DNA from: Pseudomonas tritici
Lineage (GTDB): Bacteria; Pseudomonadota; Gammaproteobacteria; Pseudomonadales; Pseudomonadaceae
DNA: 64,000 nucleotides
Reading direction: 5' to 3'
Assembly: GCF_014268275.3 (NCBI RefSeq)
Contig: NZ_CP077084.1
Coordinates: forward strand, 3,596,001 to 3,660,000
Position numbers and translations under genes: made by a program. The notes under the pieces are model-generated. The model was not told where the DNA came from and searched no databases. It saw nothing but the letters and a program-made list of their open reading frames with translations. The first letter of the stretch is position 1. Every line of letters begins with the position of its first letter. Below, in pieces: positions 33,614 to 43,766 of the stretch.

Positions 33614-36153
33614 CAGGCAATCTCCTCAATGACGGGAATCAGGTTGAGTTCAGCGGCCATAATCGGCCGGCGCTGGCCGCGTTCCTGAACAAAGTGAATG
33701 TCCGGGTCCGGGCGTTTGTCGTTGACGAAGGTGCGGAAGCGCTTGAGTTTCTCCGGGTCCGCGAGCGCGTTGGCCCACTCGCATTCGTAGTGGTCGACCA
33801 CCAGTTGCATCTGCGCTTCGAGCTCAGCGCCCAGGCCCAGGCTGTCTTCAAGGATCACATCCTTGAGGAAATCCAGGCCGCCTTCAAGGCTTTCGCGCCA
33901 TACCGAGGTGCGCTGCAATTTGTCGGCGGTGCGGATGTAGAACATCAGGAAACGGTCGATGTAGCGGATCAGCGTGGCATCGTCCAAGTCAGTGGCGAAC
34001 AGCTCTGCATGGCGTGGACGCATACCACCGTTGCCCGCGATGTAGAGGTTCCAGCCCTTCTCGGTGGCGATCACGCCGACGTCCTTGCTCTGTGCTTCGG
34101 CGCATTCTCGCGTGCAGCCGGATACCGCGAACTTAAGCTTGTGAGGCGAGCGCAGGCCTTTGTAGCGATCCTCGATCAGCAGCGCCATTTTCACGCTGTC
34201 CTGCACGCCGTAGCGGCACCAGGTGCTGCCCACGCAGGACTTCACCGTACGCGTGGACTTGCCATAGGCATGCCCGGTTTCAAAGCCGGCGGCAATCAGT
34301 TCACCCCAAATGTCCGGCAGTTCGTGCAGCTGCGCGCCAAACAGGTCGATGCGCTGGCCGCCGGTGATCTTGGTGTAGAGGTCGTATTTCTTCGCCACTT
34401 CGCCGATCACAATGAGTTTTTCTGCAGTGATCTCACCCCCCGGGATGCGTGGTACCACCGAGTAGGTGCCGTTCTTCTGCATGTTGGCCATGAATGTATC
34501 GTTGGTGTCCTGCAACGGCACCAGGGACGCGTCCATGATTGGCTGGTTCCAGCACGACGCCAGGATCGAGCCGACTGCCGGCTTGCACACATCGCAACCG
34601 GTGTGGCCACGGCCGTGTTTGGCGAGCAGTTCGTCAAACGTGATGATGCCTTCCACACGCACCAAGGCGTACAGCTCCTGGCGGGTGTAGGCGAAGTGTT
34701 CGCACAGGCTTTTGTCGACGCTGACGCCACGGGCGATCAGCTCATGCTCGAACACCTGCTTGAGCAACCCGGCGCAGCCGCCGCAACCGGTGCAGGCCTT
34801 GGTCTGGGCTTTAAGCAGGCCGAGGTCGCTGCAGCCGCCGTCGATGGCTGAGCAGATCGAACCTTTGGTCACGTTGTGGCAGGAGCACACGGTGGCCGAT
34901 TCCGGCAATGCGCCAGGACCGAGAGTCGGTGCGCCACTGGACGAGGGCAGGATCAGGCTGGCTGGCTCGGACGGCAACGTGATGCTGTTCTGCATGTATT
35001 GCAGCAGGGTGTCGTAGTAGCTGTTATCGCCCACCAGTACAGCACCAATCACATGCTTGCCCGAAGCATCCACCACCAGGCGCTGGTAACTGGCGCTGGC
35101 TTCGTCGATAAACTGGTAGCTGCGTGCGCCGGGCGTGTGGGCATGGGCATCGCCGATGGAACCCACGTCCACACCGAGCAACTTGAGTTTGGTCGACATG
35201 TCGGCGCCCACAAACGGCTCGGCGGTTTGCTCGCAGAGCAGCGCAGCAACGCCTCGGGCCATCTGATAGCCCGGCGCGACGAGGCCGAACAGGCTGCCGT
35301 TCCAGGACGCGCACTCGCCAATCGCGTAGATATTCGGGTCGATGCTCAGGCATTCATCGTTGATCACCACACCGCCGCGCGGGCCGATTTCCAGGCCGGC
35401 CTGGCGCGCCAGCGCGTCCTGGGCGCGGATGCCAGCGGAGAACACGATCAGGTCGGTTTCCAGGAATTCGTCGTTGGCAAAGTTCATGCGGTAGCGATAC
35501 TCCGCGCCCGCGCTGATCGACTGGGTAGCACGGGACAGGTGCACACCGACGCCCAGCCGCTCGATCTGCGCCTTGAGCGCGAGTCCGCCAAAATCGTCGA
35601 GTTGCACCGGCATCAAGCGCGGCGCGAACTCCACTACGTGCGCTTCAAGCCCCAGGCTTTTCAGCGCGTTGGCGGCTTCCAGACCGAGCAGGCCGCCACC
35701 CACCACCACACCGCGTCGCGCATTGGCGGCGGCCTTGCGAATCCCATCCAGATCCTCAAGCGTGCGATACACCAGCCGCGAATCGCCTTCAGCGCCTTCG
35801 ATGGGCGGCACAAATGGATAGGAACCGGTGGCCAACACCAGCTTGTCATAGGCCACGCAGCCGTCGGCGGTGATCACCTCGCAGCGGGCGCGGTCGATCT
35901 CCAGCACTGGCACGCCCAGGTGCAAGGTCACGCCTGGGGTCTGGTACAACGAAGCTTCGGACAGTGCCAGCGACTCGGCATCGCGGCCGGTGAAATATTC
36001 GGACAGATGCACCCGGTCATAGGCGCGCATCGGCTCCTCGCTGAACACATGCAAACGGTAGTGATCCAGCGCGCCGCGTTCGATCAGTTGCGCCACACAA
36101 TGGTGACCGACCATGCCATTGCCGACGACGATCAGGGTTTTGAGACTGTTCAT
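33613..36153 (-). CDS. nirB: Assimilatory nitrite reductase large subunit
   Basis: An 846-residue NAD(P)H nitrite reductase. The N-terminal FAD/NAD module begins LIVVGNGMVGHHCV. A BFD-type [2Fe-2S] region (TVCSCHNVTKG, KACTGCGGCAG) is near residues 415-460. The siroheme/[4Fe-4S] domain in the C-terminal third has CVGSTWCRYG and SGCTRECAEA ligand Cys pairs. It reduces nitrite to ammonium. The ATG at 36153 follows GGGTG. The leader carries a sigma-54 promoter, a hexaloop hairpin and a terminator, which implies nitrogen control plus antitermination. Confidence 0.94.
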   Translation of the reverse strand: MNSLKTLIVVGNGMVGHHCVAQLIERGALDHYRLHVFSEEPMRAYDRVHLSEYFTGRDAESLALSEASLYQTPGVTLHLGVPVLEIDRARCEVITADGCVAYDKLVLATGSYPFVPPIEGAEGDSRLVYRTLEDLDGIRKAAANARRGVVVGGGLLGLEAANALKSLGLEAHVVEFAPRLMPVQLDDFGGLALKAQIERLGVGVHLSRATQSISAGAEYRYRMNFANDEFLETDLIVFSAGIRAQDALARQAGLEIGPRGGVVINDECLSIDPNIYAIGECASWNGSLFGLVAPGYQMARGVAALLCEQTAEPFVGADMSTKLKLLGVDVGSIGDAHAHTPGARSYQFIDEASASYQRLVVDASGKHVIGAVLVGDNSYYDTLLQYMQNSITLPSEPASLILPSSSGAPTLGPGALPESATVCSCHNVTKGSICSAIDGGCSDLGLLKAQTKACTGCGGCAGLLKQVFEHELIARGVSVDKSLCEHFAYTRQELYALVRVEGIITFDELLAKHGRGHTGCDVCKPAVGSILASCWNQPIMDASLVPLQDTNDTFMANMQKNGTYSVVPRIPGGEITAEKLIVIGEVAKKYDLYTKITGGQRIDLFGAQLHELPDIWGELIAAGFETGHAYGKSTRTVKSCVGSTWCRYGVQDSVKMALLIEDRYKGLRSPHKLKFAVSGCTRECAEAQSKDVGVIATEKGWNLYIAGNGGMRPRHAELFATDLDDATLIRYIDRFLMFYIRTADKLQRTSVWRESLEGGLDFLKDVILEDSLGLGAELEAQMQLVVDHYECEWANALADPEKLKRFRTFVNDKRPDPDIHFVQERGQRRPIMAAELNLIPVIEEIA

Positions 36154-36184
36154 ATAAATCACCCGACAAAGCTCATCACGGTTT

Positions 36185-36228
36185 AAAAAAGCAAAAAAAA
36201 ACGCCTGAAACCTTGCGGTTCCAGGCGT
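36185..36228 (-). terminator. Intrinsic terminator inside the nirB leader (attenuator)
   Basis: Read on the minus strand, ACGCCTG...CAGGCGT (arms 36222-36228 and 36201-36207, extended inward by GG(A/T)ACC-type pairs) is followed by a long T-run interrupted by GC. It lies about 30-75 bp upstream of the nirB ATG and downstream of the sigma-54 promoter. Transcription must therefore read through it to express nirBD. Confidence 0.82.
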
Positions 36229-36296
36229 CTTTGCCTGTTCTTATGCGGGTTCGGATCGGGCGACTGCGCCGGATTTACCGCTATTGCCCAAGGGTG

Positions 36297-36314
36297 TCGA
36301 TCGTCGTTGACCGA
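36297..36314 (-). promoter_or_regulatory. Hexaloop hairpin in the nirB leader, candidate NasT/ANTAR site
   Basis: On the minus strand TCGGTC-AACGAC-GATCGA gives a 6-bp stem (one G-U) with a 6-base loop having A at position 1 and G at position 4. This is the loop pattern recognised by ANTAR antiterminators. It begins about 10 bases after the predicted transcription start. Confidence 0.62.
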
Positions 36315-36333
36315 GGTGGGTTGAGGGGGAGCT

Positions 36334-36349
36334 TGCAGGGTCTGTGCCA
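36334..36349 (-). promoter_or_regulatory. Sigma-54 promoter for nirBD
   Basis: On the minus strand TGGCACAGACCCTGCA has GG and GC separated by exactly 10 bases and fits the -24/-12 consensus TGGCAC-N5-TTGCA with one change. Predicted start about 36323, giving a leader of about 170 bases. Confidence 0.75.
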
Positions 36350-36465
36350 AATAGTCGGACAGCCTAATGCACTGGCCCCTGGCATCAGCTAACTGCGCCG
36401 AACACCTCGCTCAGCGCCTCTCACTGGTGCGCCACGCTTCATAAATGTGCACTCCGACCGCTTTT

Positions 36466-36598
36466 GTAGTGAGCGGGCTTGCCCCGCGCTGGGTGGTAAA
36501 GCCGCCCCCAGTAGAGACACCGCCGATATCCAGCTAGAACTAGGTCGCCTGGTTTGGGGCGGCTGCGCCACCCAGCGCGGGGCAAGCCCGCTCACTAC
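36466..36598. repeat. REP doublet (REPIN-like) between the nirB and nasA promoters
   Basis: A 133-bp inverted REP pair of the same family as the one at 28427. The outer core GTAGTGAGCGGGCTTGCCCC is identical. The inner part of the arm differs (GGGTGGT...GCCGCCCC) but matches its own partner arm. It ends 17 bp upstream of the nasA -24 element. Confidence 0.85.
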
Positions 36599-36614
36599 AG
36601 CCAGATGAAAAACC

Positions 36615-36630
36615 TGGCGCGTGACTTGCT
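36615..36630 (+). promoter_or_regulatory. Sigma-54 promoter for the nitrate reductase gene
   Basis: TGGCGCGTGACTTGCT fits TGGCACG-N4-TTGCT with one mismatch and has the required 10 bases between GG and GC. Predicted start about 36641, only 6 bases before the hexaloop hairpin. Confidence 0.75.
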
Positions 36631-36646
36631 AGGAACACTTCAACCA

Positions 36647-36666
36647 GGCAATCAACGCTGATTGCC
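36647..36666 (+). promoter_or_regulatory. Hexaloop hairpin in the nasA leader, candidate NasT/ANTAR site
   Basis: GGCAATC-AACGCT-GATTGCC is a perfect 7-bp stem with a 6-base loop, A at loop position 1 and G at position 4. The loop starts AACG exactly like the one in the divergent nirB leader. A terminator hairpin follows 12 bases later. Confidence 0.68.
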
Positions 36667-36677
36667 CTCTCACGACA

Positions 36678-36730
36678 AAGGCGCCGTGTAATCCCCGTTT
36701 TCAACGGAGGGTTACAAGGCGCCTTTTTTG
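36678..36730 (+). terminator. Intrinsic terminator inside the nasA leader (attenuator)
   Basis: AAGGCGCC at 36678 pairs with GGCGCCTT at its right end; the inner arms TGTAA/TTACA and CGTT/AACG extend the stem, and TTTTTTG follows. It ends 16 bases before the ATG at 36746, so the gene can be expressed only by read-through. Confidence 0.85.
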
Positions 36731-36745
36731 TTTACGGGGTTACGG

Positions 36746-39700
36746 ATGGCAAACCAAAACGTGCGCAGCGTGTGCCCTTATTGTGGCGTGGGCTGCGGCA
36801 TCGTCATGCAGGTCGAGCACAACAAAGTGGTCAAGGTGATCGGCGACAAGGCCCACCCCACCAACTTCGGCCGCCTGTGCACCAAGGGCACCACCTGCGG
36901 CCAAGCCATCGCCGACTCCGGCCGCATGGAAAATGCCTACGTGCGCCAGGCACGCGATCACGACCCGGTGCGCATTGCCATGGATAAGGCCATCAGCGAA
37001 ACCGCTGCCCGCTTGCGCCACACCCTCGATACCCACGGGCCGGATGCGCTGGCCTTCTACGTGTCGGGCCAGATGTCGCTGGAATCCCAATACCTGATCA
37101 ACAAATTGGCCAAGGGCTTCGTGCGTACCCCCAACATCGAATCCAACTCGCGCCTGTGCATGGCCAGCGCGGGCAGCGGCTACAAACTGTCGCTTGGCTC
37201 CGACGGGCCACCGGGTTCCTATGAGGACTTCGACCGTGCCGAGCTGTTCTTCGTGATCGGCGCGAACATGGCCGACTGTCACCCGATTCTGTTCCTGCGC
37301 ATGATGGACCGGGTCAAGGCCGGCGCGAAGCTGATCGTGGTCGACCCCCGACGCAGTGCCACGGCGGACAAGGCCCACCTGTTCCTGCCGATAGCGCCCG
37401 GCACCGACCTCGCCTTGCTCAATGGCCTGTTGCACCTGCTGGTCAAGAACGGCCACACCGACCCTGCCTTTATCGCGGCCTTCACCGAGGGCTGGGAGGC
37501 GATGCCCGCGTTTCTGGAGGATTACTCGCCAGACCGGGTCGCAGCCATAACCGGCCTTGCCGAAGCCGATATCCGCCAAGCCGCCGACTGGATCGGCCAG
37601 GCTGCCGAGTGGATGAGTTGCTGGACCATGGGCCTCAACCAGAGCACCCACGGCACCTGGAACACCAATGCCCTGTGCAACCTGCACCTGGCCACGGGTG
37701 CCATCTGCCGCCCGGGCAGCGGACCGTTTTCCCTGACCGGGCAACCCAACGCCATGGGCGGGCGCGAAATGGGCTACATGGGCCCCGGCCTGCCAGGGCA
37801 ACGTTCGGTGCTGGTCGAGGCCGACCGCGCCTTTATCGAGGACCTGTGGCAAATCCCCCACGACAGCCTGCCACGCCAGGCCGGCGGCGGCACCGTGGCG
37901 ATGTTCGAGCAGATGGCGGCTGGACAGATCAAAGCCTGCTGGATTATCTGCACCAACCCGGTGGCCAGCGTGCCTAACCGGCAAACCGTCATCAAAGGCC
38001 TGCAAACCGCCGAGCTGGTGATCACCCAGGACGCTTTCCTCGACACCGAGACCAACCGCTACGCCGACATCCTTTTGCCTGGCGCGCTGTGGGCCGAGGC
38101 CGAAGGGGTGATGATCAACTCCGAGCGCAACCTGACCCTGATGCAAAAAGCCGTCGCCCCCCCCGGCGAGGCCCTGCCCGACTGGCAGATCATCGCCAGG
38201 GTCGCGTGTGAGATGGGCTTCGCCGAGGCCTTCACCTATGCGTCCGCCGCCGACGTCTTTGAAGAGATCAAACGCGCCTGGAACCCCAAGACCGGCTATG
38301 ACATTCGTGGCGCGAGCTACCCGCGCCTGCGTGACAAGCCGCTGCAATGGCCCTGCGCATCAGACGATGCGGCAGACCGTAACCCGATCCGCTACGTGAA
38401 GGGCGGCACGCTCACTTTCGCCACTGAAAACGGCAAAGCCCAGTTCCTCGCCCGTCCCCATATGCCGCCAGCGGAAATGCCAGATGACGCGTTTCCCTTC
38501 GTGCTGAACACCGGCCGCGTGCAGCACCAATGGCACACGCTGACCAAGACCGGCAAGGTCGCCACGTTGAACAAACTCAACCCCGGGCCCTTCGTGGAAC
38601 TACATCCCGAAGACGCCGCCCGCCTGGGTATCAAGGACAAGGACCGGGTTGAAATACGCTCACAACGTGGCCGCGCCGTACTGCCTGCCGTGGTCACCGA
38701 CCGTGTGCGGCCGGGCAACTGCTTTGCGCCGTTTCATTGGAACGATGTGTTTGGCGAAAACTTGGCGATCAACGCCGTGACCCATGACGCCGTGGACCCG
38801 ATTTCGCTTCAGCCGGCGTTCAAGTTCTGCGCCGTCGCCCTGGCCCGGGTCGAACTGATCGATCACCAGTTTCTGGACCTCCACGCTCCCGAACCAGAGG
38901 ACAGCACCTTGTCGCGCCTTAACGCCTTCGCCGACATCGTCGGCATCCGTCATCTATTGCCGCCGCCATTGAGCGACAGTGAGCGCACCTATCTCGCCGG
39001 GTTCCTCAGTGGCCTGCAATCCGCCGCGCGCCAGGCTGGCGGTGTACCGACGATGCCGGCGAATGCGCCATTGGCAAGGGAATCCAGGCTGTGGCTGGAC
39101 GGCCTGCTTGGCGGTTTGTTCAGTCGTGCAGACGCCATCGCAGCGCCCTCCCCGGCAGTCACCCTGCTGTGGGCGTCGCAAACCGGCAACGCCGAAGCCT
39201 TGGCCGAGCGTTTTGCCAAACGCCTGCGGGACGCTGGAATCACGGTGGAACTGAGCGCGATGGCGGACTTCCCCGCGAGCAAACTGGCGAGCACTCACAC
39301 CCTCGCGCTGATCAGCAGCACTTTTGGCGACGGCGACCCACCGGACAACGGCGAAGGTTTCTGGCACAGCCTCAGCACCGCTGAAATGCGCCTGGAATCC
39401 CTGCGCTTTGCGGTGCTGGCCCTGGGCGACCCCAATTACGACCAGTTCTGCAACCACGGCAAGCGACTCGACCAGCGCTTGCTGGAATTGGGCGCCACCC
39501 GCCTGCTGGAGCGTGTCGACTGCGACACCGAATTCGAGGAGCGCGCCGATGCCTGGCTGGTGCGGTTCCAACACACCCTCAATCCGGCAAAGCCCGTAGC
39601 GCCGGCCACGCCAGCCGGTAAAACCAAGCTGTATGGGTCACGGCTGCTGCTCAACCGGCACCTGAACCCCCACAGTGCCCACAAGGAAACCCGCCAGTTA

Positions 39701-40717
39701 GCCTTGGACCTGGCTGACTCCGGGCTCACCTATGAAGCCGGTGATGCCCTCGGGGTACGGCCGCGCAACTGCCCTGAACTGGTCAGCGAACTGCTCGACC
39801 TCACCCGCCTGAGTGCGAGCACTTGCGTGAACATCGACACCTTCGGTGATGTGCCGCTGCAACAGGCGCTCACCCAGCACTTCGAAATCGCCCGGCCGAG
39901 CAGCGACACCTTGGCCTTCATCGCCGAGCGCAGCGCCAACCCAGGCCTCAAACACTTGCTCAACCCCGAGCATAAGGCCGAACTGAATGACTGGCTGTGG
40001 GGCCGGCAACTGGCGGACGTGCTGCAGGCATACCCGATCGATTGCTCCGCGGACGAACTGCTGGGCACCCTCAAGCGCCTGCAGCCACGCTTGTATTCGA
40101 TTGCCTCGAGTGCCAAGGCTTACCCACAGGAAGTGCACCTCACGGTGGCCGCCGTGCGCTATGGAAAGCGTAAAGGCGTGTCCTCGACCTTCCTCGCCGA
40201 CCGCGCGGGCGACGCTGAAGTGCCGTTGTTCGTGCAGCCGTCCAAACACTTTCGCACACCCAGCGATGGCGACGTGCCGATGATCATGATCGGGCCAGGC
40301 ACCGGCGTCGCGCCGTTCCGCGCGTTTTTGCAGGAACGCCGCGCCTTGGGGCATCAGGGCCGTAATTGGCTGTTTTTTGGCGAACAGCACGCGGCCAGCG
40401 ATTTCTACTACCAGGACGAACTGCAAGGCATGCAACGCGACGGCTTGCTCACTCACTTGAGCCTGGCGTTCTCCCGCGACCAGCCGCAGAAGGTCTACGT
40501 GCAGGACCGCATCCGCGAACAGGGCGCCGAGCTCTGGCGATGGCTGCAGGACGGCGCCAAGCTGTACATCTGCGGCGAGGCCAGCCATATGGCCAAAGAC
40601 GTCGACCAGGCGCTGCGTCAGGTCGCGCAAACCCACGGAGGACTTGGCGTGGAAGCCGCCGTGGATTACTGGCGGCAGTTGAGTGAACAGAAGCGTTATC
40701 TGCGTGATGTGTATTGA
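36746..40717 (+). CDS. Nitrate reductase fused to sulfite-reductase-type flavoprotein
   Basis: A 1323-residue fusion. The N-terminus [10 protein letters not shown] with a later [11 protein letters not shown] binds [4Fe-4S]. A molybdopterin nitrate reductase catalytic module extends to about residue 700. From about 815 a flavodoxin domain begins ([17 protein letters not shown]), then FAD-binding ([20 protein letters not shown]) and NAD(P)H-binding modules ([17 protein letters not shown]), ending in RYLRDVY as in CysJ. One polypeptide could carry electrons from NAD(P)H to nitrate. It is divergent from nirBD, with matching sigma-54 and attenuator signals. The ATG at 36746 is the family N-terminus. 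Confidence 0.93.
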   Translation: MANQNVRSVCPYCGVGCGIVMQVEHNKVVKVIGDKAHPTNFGRLCTKGTTCGQAIADSGRMENAYVRQARDHDPVRIAMDKAISETAARLRHTLDTHGPDALAFYVSGQMSLESQYLINKLAKGFVRTPNIESNSRLCMASAGSGYKLSLGSDGPPGSYEDFDRAELFFVIGANMADCHPILFLRMMDRVKAGAKLIVVDPRRSATADKAHLFLPIAPGTDLALLNGLLHLLVKNGHTDPAFIAAFTEGWEAMPAFLEDYSPDRVAAITGLAEADIRQAADWIGQAAEWMSCWTMGLNQSTHGTWNTNALCNLHLATGAICRPGSGPFSLTGQPNAMGGREMGYMGPGLPGQRSVLVEADRAFIEDLWQIPHDSLPRQAGGGTVAMFEQMAAGQIKACWIICTNPVASVPNRQTVIKGLQTAELVITQDAFLDTETNRYADILLPGALWAEAEGVMINSERNLTLMQKAVAPPGEALPDWQIIARVACEMGFAEAFTYASAADVFEEIKRAWNPKTGYDIRGASYPRLRDKPLQWPCASDDAADRNPIRYVKGGTLTFATENGKAQFLARPHMPPAEMPDDAFPFVLNTGRVQHQWHTLTKTGKVATLNKLNPGPFVELHPEDAARLGIKDKDRVEIRSQRGRAVLPAVVTDRVRPGNCFAPFHWNDVFGENLAINAVTHDAVDPISLQPAFKFCAVALARVELIDHQFLDLHAPEPEDSTLSRLNAFADIVGIRHLLPPPLSDSERTYLAGFLSGLQSAARQAGGVPTMPANAPLARESRLWLDGLLGGLFSRADAIAAPSPAVTLLWASQTGNAEALAERFAKRLRDAGITVELSAMADFPASKLASTHTLALISSTFGDGDPPDNGEGFWHSLSTAEMRLESLRFAVLALGDPNYDQFCNHGKRLDQRLLELGATRLLERVDCDTEFEERADAWLVRFQHTLNPAKPVAPATPAGKTKLYGSRLLLNRHLNPHSAHKETRQLALDLADSGLTYEAGDALGVRPRNCPELVSELLDLTRLSASTCVNIDTFGDVPLQQALTQHFEIARPSSDTLAFIAERSANPGLKHLLNPEHKAELNDWLWGRQLADVLQAYPIDCSADELLGTLKRLQPRLYSIASSAKAYPQEVHLTVAAVRYGKRKGVSSTFLADRAGDAEVPLFVQPSKHFRTPSDGDVPMIMIGPGTGVAPFRAFLQERRALGHQGRNWLFFGEQHAASDFYYQDELQGMQRDGLLTHLSLAFSRDQPQKVYVQDRIREQGAELWRWLQDGAKLYICGEASHMAKDVDQALRQVAQTHGGLGVEAAVDYWRQLSEQKRYLRDVY

Positions 40718-40739
40718 TTGGATACAGAACAATAAGCAA

Positions 40740-40756
40740 TTTGTATTGTGTACAAA
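40740..40756. promoter_or_regulatory. Palindrome upstream of the chemoreceptor gene
   Basis: TTTGTA-TTGTG-TACAAA is a perfect 6+6 inverted repeat with a 5-base spacer, 23 bp after the nitrate reductase stop and 110 bp before the chemoreceptor start. It could be an operator; the binding protein is unknown. Confidence 0.45.
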
Positions 40757-40866
40757 AAACCCTAAAGTTTTATCGCAGCCGGGCCGAAACATCAGTGATA
40801 GCAAATCGCCGCGCTTCTTTGATGGAGACGACGATTTGGCCGCCCTCTACGCTGATGGTCGTCTCG

Positions 40867-42804
40867 ATGAAAATAAAAAATAAGCTGGTACTGGCATTCG
40901 TCTCTGTTGCGTTTATACCGGTAAGCCTGGTGGCTGTGATCTCGGTCATGAACACGCGGACCCAGGCGGTGGATCAGTTTATCGATGGCAGCACCCGGGA
41001 GATCCGTCAGATTGATGGCAATATCCGCCAGTTCTTCGACGGCACCCTGCAGAACGTCGATCAAATGGCCACCGATCCTGTATACACATCAGTTAACACG
41101 CTGAAAAACTACCAGCCCGCCGACGCGGCCAGCCAGCCCATGCCGGCCGAGGCGCAAGCCGTCATCGACCGATTCGCGCGCTTTGGCGCCACGCACCCAG
41201 CGGCGGCGATCCTGTCCATCGGCCTGGAAGATGGCACCTATGCCAAATGGCCGGATGACCCGCAACTGTCCAAGTACGACCCGCGCACGCGCCCCTGGTA
41301 CAAAGCGGCCATGGCCAGCCCCGGCAAGACCGTCCGTACGCCCGCCTACTATTACGACAAAGACGATGTGGCATTGGTCGGCACCGCGCGGGCGCTGTTG
41401 GATAACGGCAAAGCCAAGGGCGTGTTTGTAGTCAGCGTCTCATTGAAAAACCTCACCGAGCTGGTCAAGAGCATCAAGCTGGGTGAAAGCGGCTACGTGA
41501 TGCTGATCGAAGACGGCGTGGTGCTGGTTGACCCGCGCGACGCCGCCCACAGTTTCAAACCGCTCAAAGACCTGGGCGCCGCCTATGCGCAACTCGCCAA
41601 CACACCGCAAGGCTCCACCGAAGTGGTCATCGACGGCGTGCGCTACATGGCCAACGTGTGGACCTCCTCCAGCCTTGGCTGGCGCTACATCGGGTTGATC
41701 GAGAAGCGTGAAGTCATGGCTGAAGCCACGCGCATGACCTACCTCACCGCGATCATCGTCGGCGTGCTGGTACTGATCTTCGGATTGATTGCCGCAGCGT
41801 TTTCCAAGGTCATCGTCAAGCCCATCGGCCAGGTCAGCACGGGCTTGCAGTCCATCGCCGAGGGTGAAGGTGACTTGCGCCACGAACTGCAGGTGCAGGG
41901 CAAGGATGAAACCGCCGAACTGGCCGGTTGGTTCAACAAGTTTCTCGCGGCGATTCGCCAACTGATCCAGCATATCGGCGCCGCTTCCGCCAATCTGCAG
42001 AACGCCTCCAAGGTCAACAGCGAAGTCGCGCACAACATGAACGAAGCTGCGGGCCGGCAACGTGAGGCGGTTGAATTGGTGTCCACCGCGTTCAACGAAA
42101 TGGTCGCCACCGCCAACGAAGTCGCGCGCTCATGCAGCGGCGCAGCGGAGTCCGCCGAAAACGGGCACCGTCGCGTGGCAGAGGGCAAGCAGCAGATCGA
42201 GGTCACGACCGATAACGTCAACCGCTTGGGCCGCCGTCTCACCGAGTCGTCCCAAGCCATGGTTGAACTGGAGGCCGGCAGCCGCAGCATCAACCAGATC
42301 CTCGGCACCATTCGCGCGATTGCCGAACAAACCAACCTCTTGGCGCTCAACGCTGCCATCGAAGCCGCCCGCGCCGGTGATCAAGGCCGAGGTTTTGCCG
42401 TGGTGGCCGATGAAGTGCGCGCACTGGCCAAGCGCACGTCAGACTCCACCGGCGAAATCGAGCAACTGCTCGGCACCCTGGAAAACAAGACCCAGGAGGT
42501 CACGCAAAAGATGGGCAGTTGCCTGGACCTGTCGCGGGCCAGCGTGTCGTCCATCGAAAGCGCACGGGACAGCTTCGAAGGCATTCAACTGTCAGTGAAC
42601 GAAATCCGCGACCAGAACCTGCAGATCTCCGCCGCCGCCGAGGAACAACACAGCGTGGCCGAAGAGATCAACCGGCATATCCAGCAGATCTACGACGAGG
42701 CCCGACTGGTAGAAAGCCTGGCCAACTCGGCGCAGGACGATTCGGGGCGGTTGTCCAACCTTTCGGATGAGTTGAATGGGTTGGTGGGACGGTTCAAGTC
42801 GTAG
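40867..42804 (+). CDS. Methyl-accepting chemotaxis protein with dCache sensor domain
   Basis: A protein of about 645 residues. TM1 ([19 protein letters not shown]) is near 7-26, followed by a periplasmic double-Cache domain containing [12 protein letters not shown] and [12 protein letters not shown]. The Y-x-x-R-x-R-x-W-Y pattern resembles amino-acid-sensing dCache receptors. TM2 is near 292-312, then HAMP, then the signalling hairpin [19 protein letters not shown]. The ligand is probably an amino acid or amine (inference). No strong ribosome site precedes 40867; ATGs at 40855 and 40822 are in frame. Confidence 0.88.
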   Translation: MKIKNKLVLAFVSVAFIPVSLVAVISVMNTRTQAVDQFIDGSTREIRQIDGNIRQFFDGTLQNVDQMATDPVYTSVNTLKNYQPADAASQPMPAEAQAVIDRFARFGATHPAAAILSIGLEDGTYAKWPDDPQLSKYDPRTRPWYKAAMASPGKTVRTPAYYYDKDDVALVGTARALLDNGKAKGVFVVSVSLKNLTELVKSIKLGESGYVMLIEDGVVLVDPRDAAHSFKPLKDLGAAYAQLANTPQGSTEVVIDGVRYMANVWTSSSLGWRYIGLIEKREVMAEATRMTYLTAIIVGVLVLIFGLIAAAFSKVIVKPIGQVSTGLQSIAEGEGDLRHELQVQGKDETAELAGWFNKFLAAIRQLIQHIGAASANLQNASKVNSEVAHNMNEAAGRQREAVELVSTAFNEMVATANEVARSCSGAAESAENGHRRVAEGKQQIEVTTDNVNRLGRRLTESSQAMVELEAGSRSINQILGTIRAIAEQTNLLALNAAIEAARAGDQGRGFAVVADEVRALAKRTSDSTGEIEQLLGTLENKTQEVTQKMGSCLDLSRASVSSIESARDSFEGIQLSVNEIRDQNLQISAAAEEQHSVAEEINRHIQQIYDEARLVESLANSAQDDSGRLSNLSDELNGLVGRFKS

Positions 42805-42840
42805 GATCCGTGGGCCTCGGTTGTACCTGCGAACGCAGCT

Positions 42841-42984
42841 TTCAGCGGTGACCAAGATAACCGGTGGGAGCTGCTGTTTTAGTTGGATTTCGGTCTTGGC
42901 TACGGGCTTGATTTCAGCGGCGATAAAGCTCAAATGTGGGAGCTGCTGTGGTGGTTGGATTTCACCTATACCGGCGAACGCCAG
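42841..42984. repeat. Degenerate 72-bp tandem duplication
   Basis: Two copies offset by 72 bases share TTCAGCGG at the start (42841 and 42913) and GTGGGAGCTGCTGT in the middle (42864 and 42936), followed by a shared TTGGATTTC. GTGGGAGCTG is also the start of the REP-like element at 33161, so these may be decayed REP units. Confidence 0.55.
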
Positions 42985-42989
42985 TAGAA

Positions 42990-43766
42990 CTACGCTTGCT
43001 GTGAAACCATCCAGCTCAGAAAGGCCTGGAGTCGGGCTGAGAATTTTTCGCCGGCGGCACTCGGGTTTCGGGCTTCAAACAGGAAGAACGCCACCTGAAT
43101 CATCATTGTCGGATGCCCCTGGACGAACAGCGCAACGTGCTCTTCGAGTGTCTGCGGCCACGTAGCCGCATCCCGCGAACGGAATACATGGGTCGCCCTG
43201 ATCAGCTTGCGTGACGCCTCACGCTGCCAGCGAAGCCGTTCCAGCTCGGAGTCGGCGCCTGCGATGCGCGTGAGGTAGGCGGTCAATGCCGTTTCGAAGT
43301 CACCGTTCATGGCCAAGGCAATGTCCACCGAAGGCCGAAACCGCTCAATGTGCAGCGCAAGGTCCTCACCCCACACGCATCGGCAATGGTGCTTGAGCCA
43401 GAAGCCCCAGCTGTTCCGGTTTTCCGCCGCCACTACTTCCCCACGGCTGCCAATATCGAAATCCACCTTGGTGACTTGAGAATGCCGCCGCTCCAGGTCG
43501 CACCGGATCACTTCCAACCCCGCCAGAACCTGTGAAGTCGGCGACTCGCGCAGCACCAGCGTGAGATCAAGATCGGAAACACCCGGGATGGCATCACCGC
43601 GCGCCACACTGCCATAGAGGTAGATACCCTCCACTCCCAGTGCTTTCTGCGACAGAGCGGTGCAGGCCTCCTCCAGCAATGGCTGAAACTCACTCTGCAC
43701 GGACGTTTCGGGGACAGTAAGGATGAAACCTTCCGCGTCGACCCCTTTAAAATGCGCTGCACTCAC
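42990..43766 (-). CDS. Nucleotidyltransferase-fold protein
   Basis: A 258-residue protein. LYGSVARGDAIPGVSDLDLTLVL near residues 49-72 is the polymerase-beta-type GS-x9-DxD motif, with VDFDIGS as a candidate third acidic position. A C-terminal helical region follows. Such enzymes transfer NMP to antibiotics, proteins or RNA. Its ATG overlaps the stop of the upstream P-loop kinase gene by 4 bp, so the two are coupled. The substrate is unknown. Confidence 0.8.
   Translation of the reverse strand: MSAAHFKGVDAEGFILTVPETSVQSEFQPLLEEACTALSQKALGVEGIYLYGSVARGDAIPGVSDLDLTLVLRESPTSQVLAGLEVIRCDLERRHSQVTKVDFDIGSRGEVVAAENRNSWGFWLKHHCRCVWGEDLALHIERFRPSVDIALAMNGDFETALTAYLTRIAGADSELERLRWQREASRKLIRATHVFRSRDAATWPQTLEEHVALFVQGHPTMMIQVAFFLFEARNPSAAGEKFSARLQAFLSWMVSQQA

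Noticed and set aside
34876..36186. Long plus-strand open frames opposite nirB
   Set aside because: GC-rich shadow frames; nirB on the minus strand accounts for the region with all cofactor motifs.
36368..36387. Possible NtrC-binding site (TGCACTGGCCCCTGGCATCA) upstream of the nirB promoter
   Set aside because: Only the left half resembles the consensus, the spacing is off, and it lies closer to the -24 box than usual.
36740..38347. 535-codon minus-strand frame opposite the nitrate reductase
   Set aside because: A shadow of the molybdopterin domain; no family motifs and no initiation signals.
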